A stretch of 64,000 nt of DNA from Pseudomonas sp. BN102 (GTDB taxonomy: Bacteria > Pseudomonadota > Gammaproteobacteria > Pseudomonadales > Pseudomonadaceae): assembly GCF_029871245.1 (NCBI RefSeq), contig NZ_SSON01000072.1, forward strand, positions 1-64,000, read 5' to 3'. A program made the translations under genes and the position numbers. This document shows, one piece after another, positions 62,574-64,000 of the stretch. The notes under the pieces are model-generated. The model did not search any database and was not told where the DNA came from. It worked only from the letters and a program-made list of their open reading frames with translations. Within the stretch, counting starts at the first letter, position 1. Each line of letters begins with the position of its first letter.

Positions 62574-63452
62574 TCACGCCCGGCGCAGCAGGAAGTCTGC
62601 CGTGCGCTCGGCGCTGACCTGGGGAAATTCCTGCATGAAACAGTGACCGCCCTCCACCACCTGGGCGCTGACATGGCCGTTGAGGGCAGTCAGGCGCGCC
62701 ACCGACTTGGCGACGAAGGGGTAACTGTGCTGGCCGTGGAGGATCAGGGTCGAGGCGGTGATCCGCCCAAGGGATGGCCACAGACGCTTGGGAAAGGAAC
62801 TGAAGATCTCCGCCTCGCGGCTCGGCCGGCACTTGAGCTCGACACCGTTATCCACAGTCTTGAGGGCATGGTCCACGTAGGCCTGCAAGGCTTCCTCGGT
62901 CCACCCCTTGAAGATGCCGCGGCCATGCAGGCCGTTCCAGACAGCTTGACGGTCGGCCCAGTGATTGCGCCGGGCCCGCGCCCGAGTGGCCATGGTCGTG
63001 CGCCGGTGCAGGCCGAGCACCTCGGAGAAGGCCATCACGCCCACCATGGCCGGGGTGAAGATCACCGGATCGAGCAATACGGCGCGGCTGAACAACTCTG
63101 GATGCCGGGCCAGGACCAGGCTGGTCAGGACCCCACCGAAGCTGTGGCCGACGGCCAGCCGTGGCACCCCGCCGAACTGCCCACGCCCCACTTCGAATGC
63201 CTCCACCGCCAGCTCGGCGTTGCGGTTCCAGCCGAGGAAGCGGCCGCCATGGTCGCTGTCGCCGTGGCCCTGGACGTCGCACAGCCAGAGATCGAAATCC
63301 TCAGCCAGCCGCTGCAGCAACGGCGTATAGGCGCGGCCGCAGAAGCCGTTGCCATGGAGGAAGTGCAGCAAGGGTTTGCCGGAGGCCGGGCTATGCCAGC
63401 CGCGCAGGGTAAAACCGGCGGAAGTCGAGTGGGACCAGGGAATCAATTGCAT
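62574..63452 (-). CDS. Alpha/beta-fold hydrolase
   Basis: A 292-aa cytoplasmic hydrolase. The oxyanion region is HFLHGNGFCGRAY, the nucleophile elbow is AVGHSFGGVL with Ser, and the catalytic His is in EGGHCFMQE. Similar to epoxide-hydrolase or haloperoxidase-like esterases; substrate unknown. The 182-bp gap to the convergent DUF3301 gene holds one TGTGGATAA (62457) and nothing else recognised. Confidence 0.87.
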   Translation of the reverse strand: MQLIPWSHSTSAGFTLRGWHSPASGKPLLHFLHGNGFCGRAYTPLLQRLAEDFDLWLCDVQGHGDSDHGGRFLGWNRNAELAVEAFEVGRGQFGGVPRLAVGHSFGGVLTSLVLARHPELFSRAVLLDPVIFTPAMVGVMAFSEVLGLHRRTTMATRARARRNHWADRQAVWNGLHGRGIFKGWTEEALQAYVDHALKTVDNGVELKCRPSREAEIFSSFPKRLWPSLGRITASTLILHGQHSYPFVAKSVARLTALNGHVSAQVVEGGHCFMQEFPQVSAERTADFLLRRA

Positions 63453-63564
63453 CGAACGTGCCTCGAAAAGACTGGGCGCAGTGTATCTGCTGCCATGCCT
63501 CCAGAGCAGGGGGGCCGGGCCAGCCGTGCTATCGTCGACGCCTTCGAACCACGGATTTCACGCC

Positions 63565-64000
63565 TTGATTCCCCGCCCGCTGCGCATCGTCCTGCTGATC
63601 CTGCTGCTGCTCGCCGGGCTGTTCCTGGCGATGCACCTGTCCGGCCGCCAGGCCGAGCGCCAGGCCCTGCGCGACGAAGGCGAGCAGGCCCGCGAGCAGC
63701 TGACGCTCTACGCCGGCAGCTTGCGCACCCTGATCGACCGCTTCCGTGCCCTTCCCGCCGTGCTGGCGCTGGACCCGGAAGTGCGCGCCACCCTCCAGGG
63801 GTCTGTGGATAACAGCGAGCAGACACAGCTCAACCTCAAGCTGGAGCAGATGAACCGCGCCGCCGGCTCCACCACCCTCGAGCTTCTGGACCGCGATGGC
63901 CTGGCGGTGGCCGCCAGCAACTGGCGCTTACCCACCAGCTTCGTCGGCCACAATTACGGCTTCCGCCCCTACTTCGCCGAAGCCCGCAGCCACGGTAGCG
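63565..64000 (+). CDS. Sensor histidine kinase, DctB/MifS-like, N-terminal part (cut by window end)
   Basis: The first 145 codons of a membrane sensor: N-terminal span (LRIVLLILLLLAGLFLAMHL), then a periplasmic helical stretch and the start of a dCache domain (LELLDRDGLAVAASNW, FVGHNYGFRPYF). The F-V-G-x-N-Y-x-F-R-P-Y-F pattern is typical of DctB-type C4-dicarboxylate sensors and of MifS. The start is taken as TTG at 63565; the first in-frame ATG lies inside the membrane span. The kinase domain is outside the window. Confidence 0.75.
   Translation, partial: MIPRPLRIVLLILLLLAGLFLAMHLSGRQAERQALRDEGEQAREQLTLYAGSLRTLIDRFRALPAVLALDPEVRATLQGSVDNSEQTQLNLKLEQMNRAAGSTTLELLDRDGLAVAASNWRLPTSFVGHNYGFRPYFAEARSHGS

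Overview
The window is high-GC DNA from a Pseudomonas (sensu lato) chromosome. The gene order (pstS-pstC, purE-purK, alcohol dehydrogenase, LysR regulator, aspA, MocR regulator, two-subunit pyruvate carboxylase with its LysR regulator, RpiR regulator/zwf, U32 protein, GGDEF-EAL protein, uvrD) matches what I remember of the region just before oriC in P. aeruginosa, so the right side probably faces the origin. I cannot name the species. No tRNA, rRNA, insertion sequence, prophage or CRISPR array was seen.

Layout. 0-5.2 kb: phosphate uptake (pstC, pstS with a Pho box) and a divergent secreted sorbosone-dehydrogenase-like protein. 5.3-13 kb: an MFS transporter, a thioesterase, a four-gene ABC exporter operon (fusion protein, ATPase, two FtsX/MacB-type permeases) and a hexose-6-phosphate mutarotase. 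13-16 kb: a DUF3299 protein, a GlsB-type membrane protein and purEK. 16-22.5 kb: an accessory island between adhP and a LysR gene, made of two chaperone plus fimbrial-adhesin-like gene pairs. They are separated by a scar in which the end of the LysR gene is joined to the end of adhP. 22.6-31.3 kb: aspA, a MocR regulator divergent from a PaiB-like/GNAT/GNAT operon, an XRE regulator divergent from an AGCS symporter, and an asparaginase. 31.5-45.7 kb: pyruvate carboxylase subunits with their regulator, an RpiR regulator divergent from a glucose-6-phosphate dehydrogenase paralogue, a TrhP-like protein, a c-di-GMP enzyme and uvrD. 45.9-56.2 kb: TetR, Tim44-domain, YbaK-type, SMI1/KNR4 and CPA2 antiporter genes, then a GntR regulator divergent from an aminotransferase and a glutamine-synthetase-like gene (polyamine or amine catabolism), a solute-binding protein and a second thioesterase. 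56.2-57.7 kb: a 1.4-kb gene-free stretch with four modules, each bounded by DnaA-box-like 9-mers exactly 124 bp apart. 57.7-64 kb: a secreted protein with a CxxCH haem motif and a C-terminal mannan-binding (MVL-like) domain, a copper cluster (DUF2946, PepSY membrane protein, PCuAC chaperone), a DUF3301 protein, an alpha/beta hydrolase and the start of a DctB/MifS-like sensor kinase.

The gaps hold many inverted repeats in at least four families, whose arms begin GTAGGAGC, GTAGGTTGGGC, GTAGGGTGG and GTAGGGGCGAA. Some of them supply the stop codon of the neighbouring gene.

The strongest candidates for something undescribed are the DnaA-box module array at 56.2-57.7 kb and the stacked usher-less chaperone/adhesin cassettes at 17.3-21.5 kb. 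All coordinates, motif counts and identities were worked out by eye.
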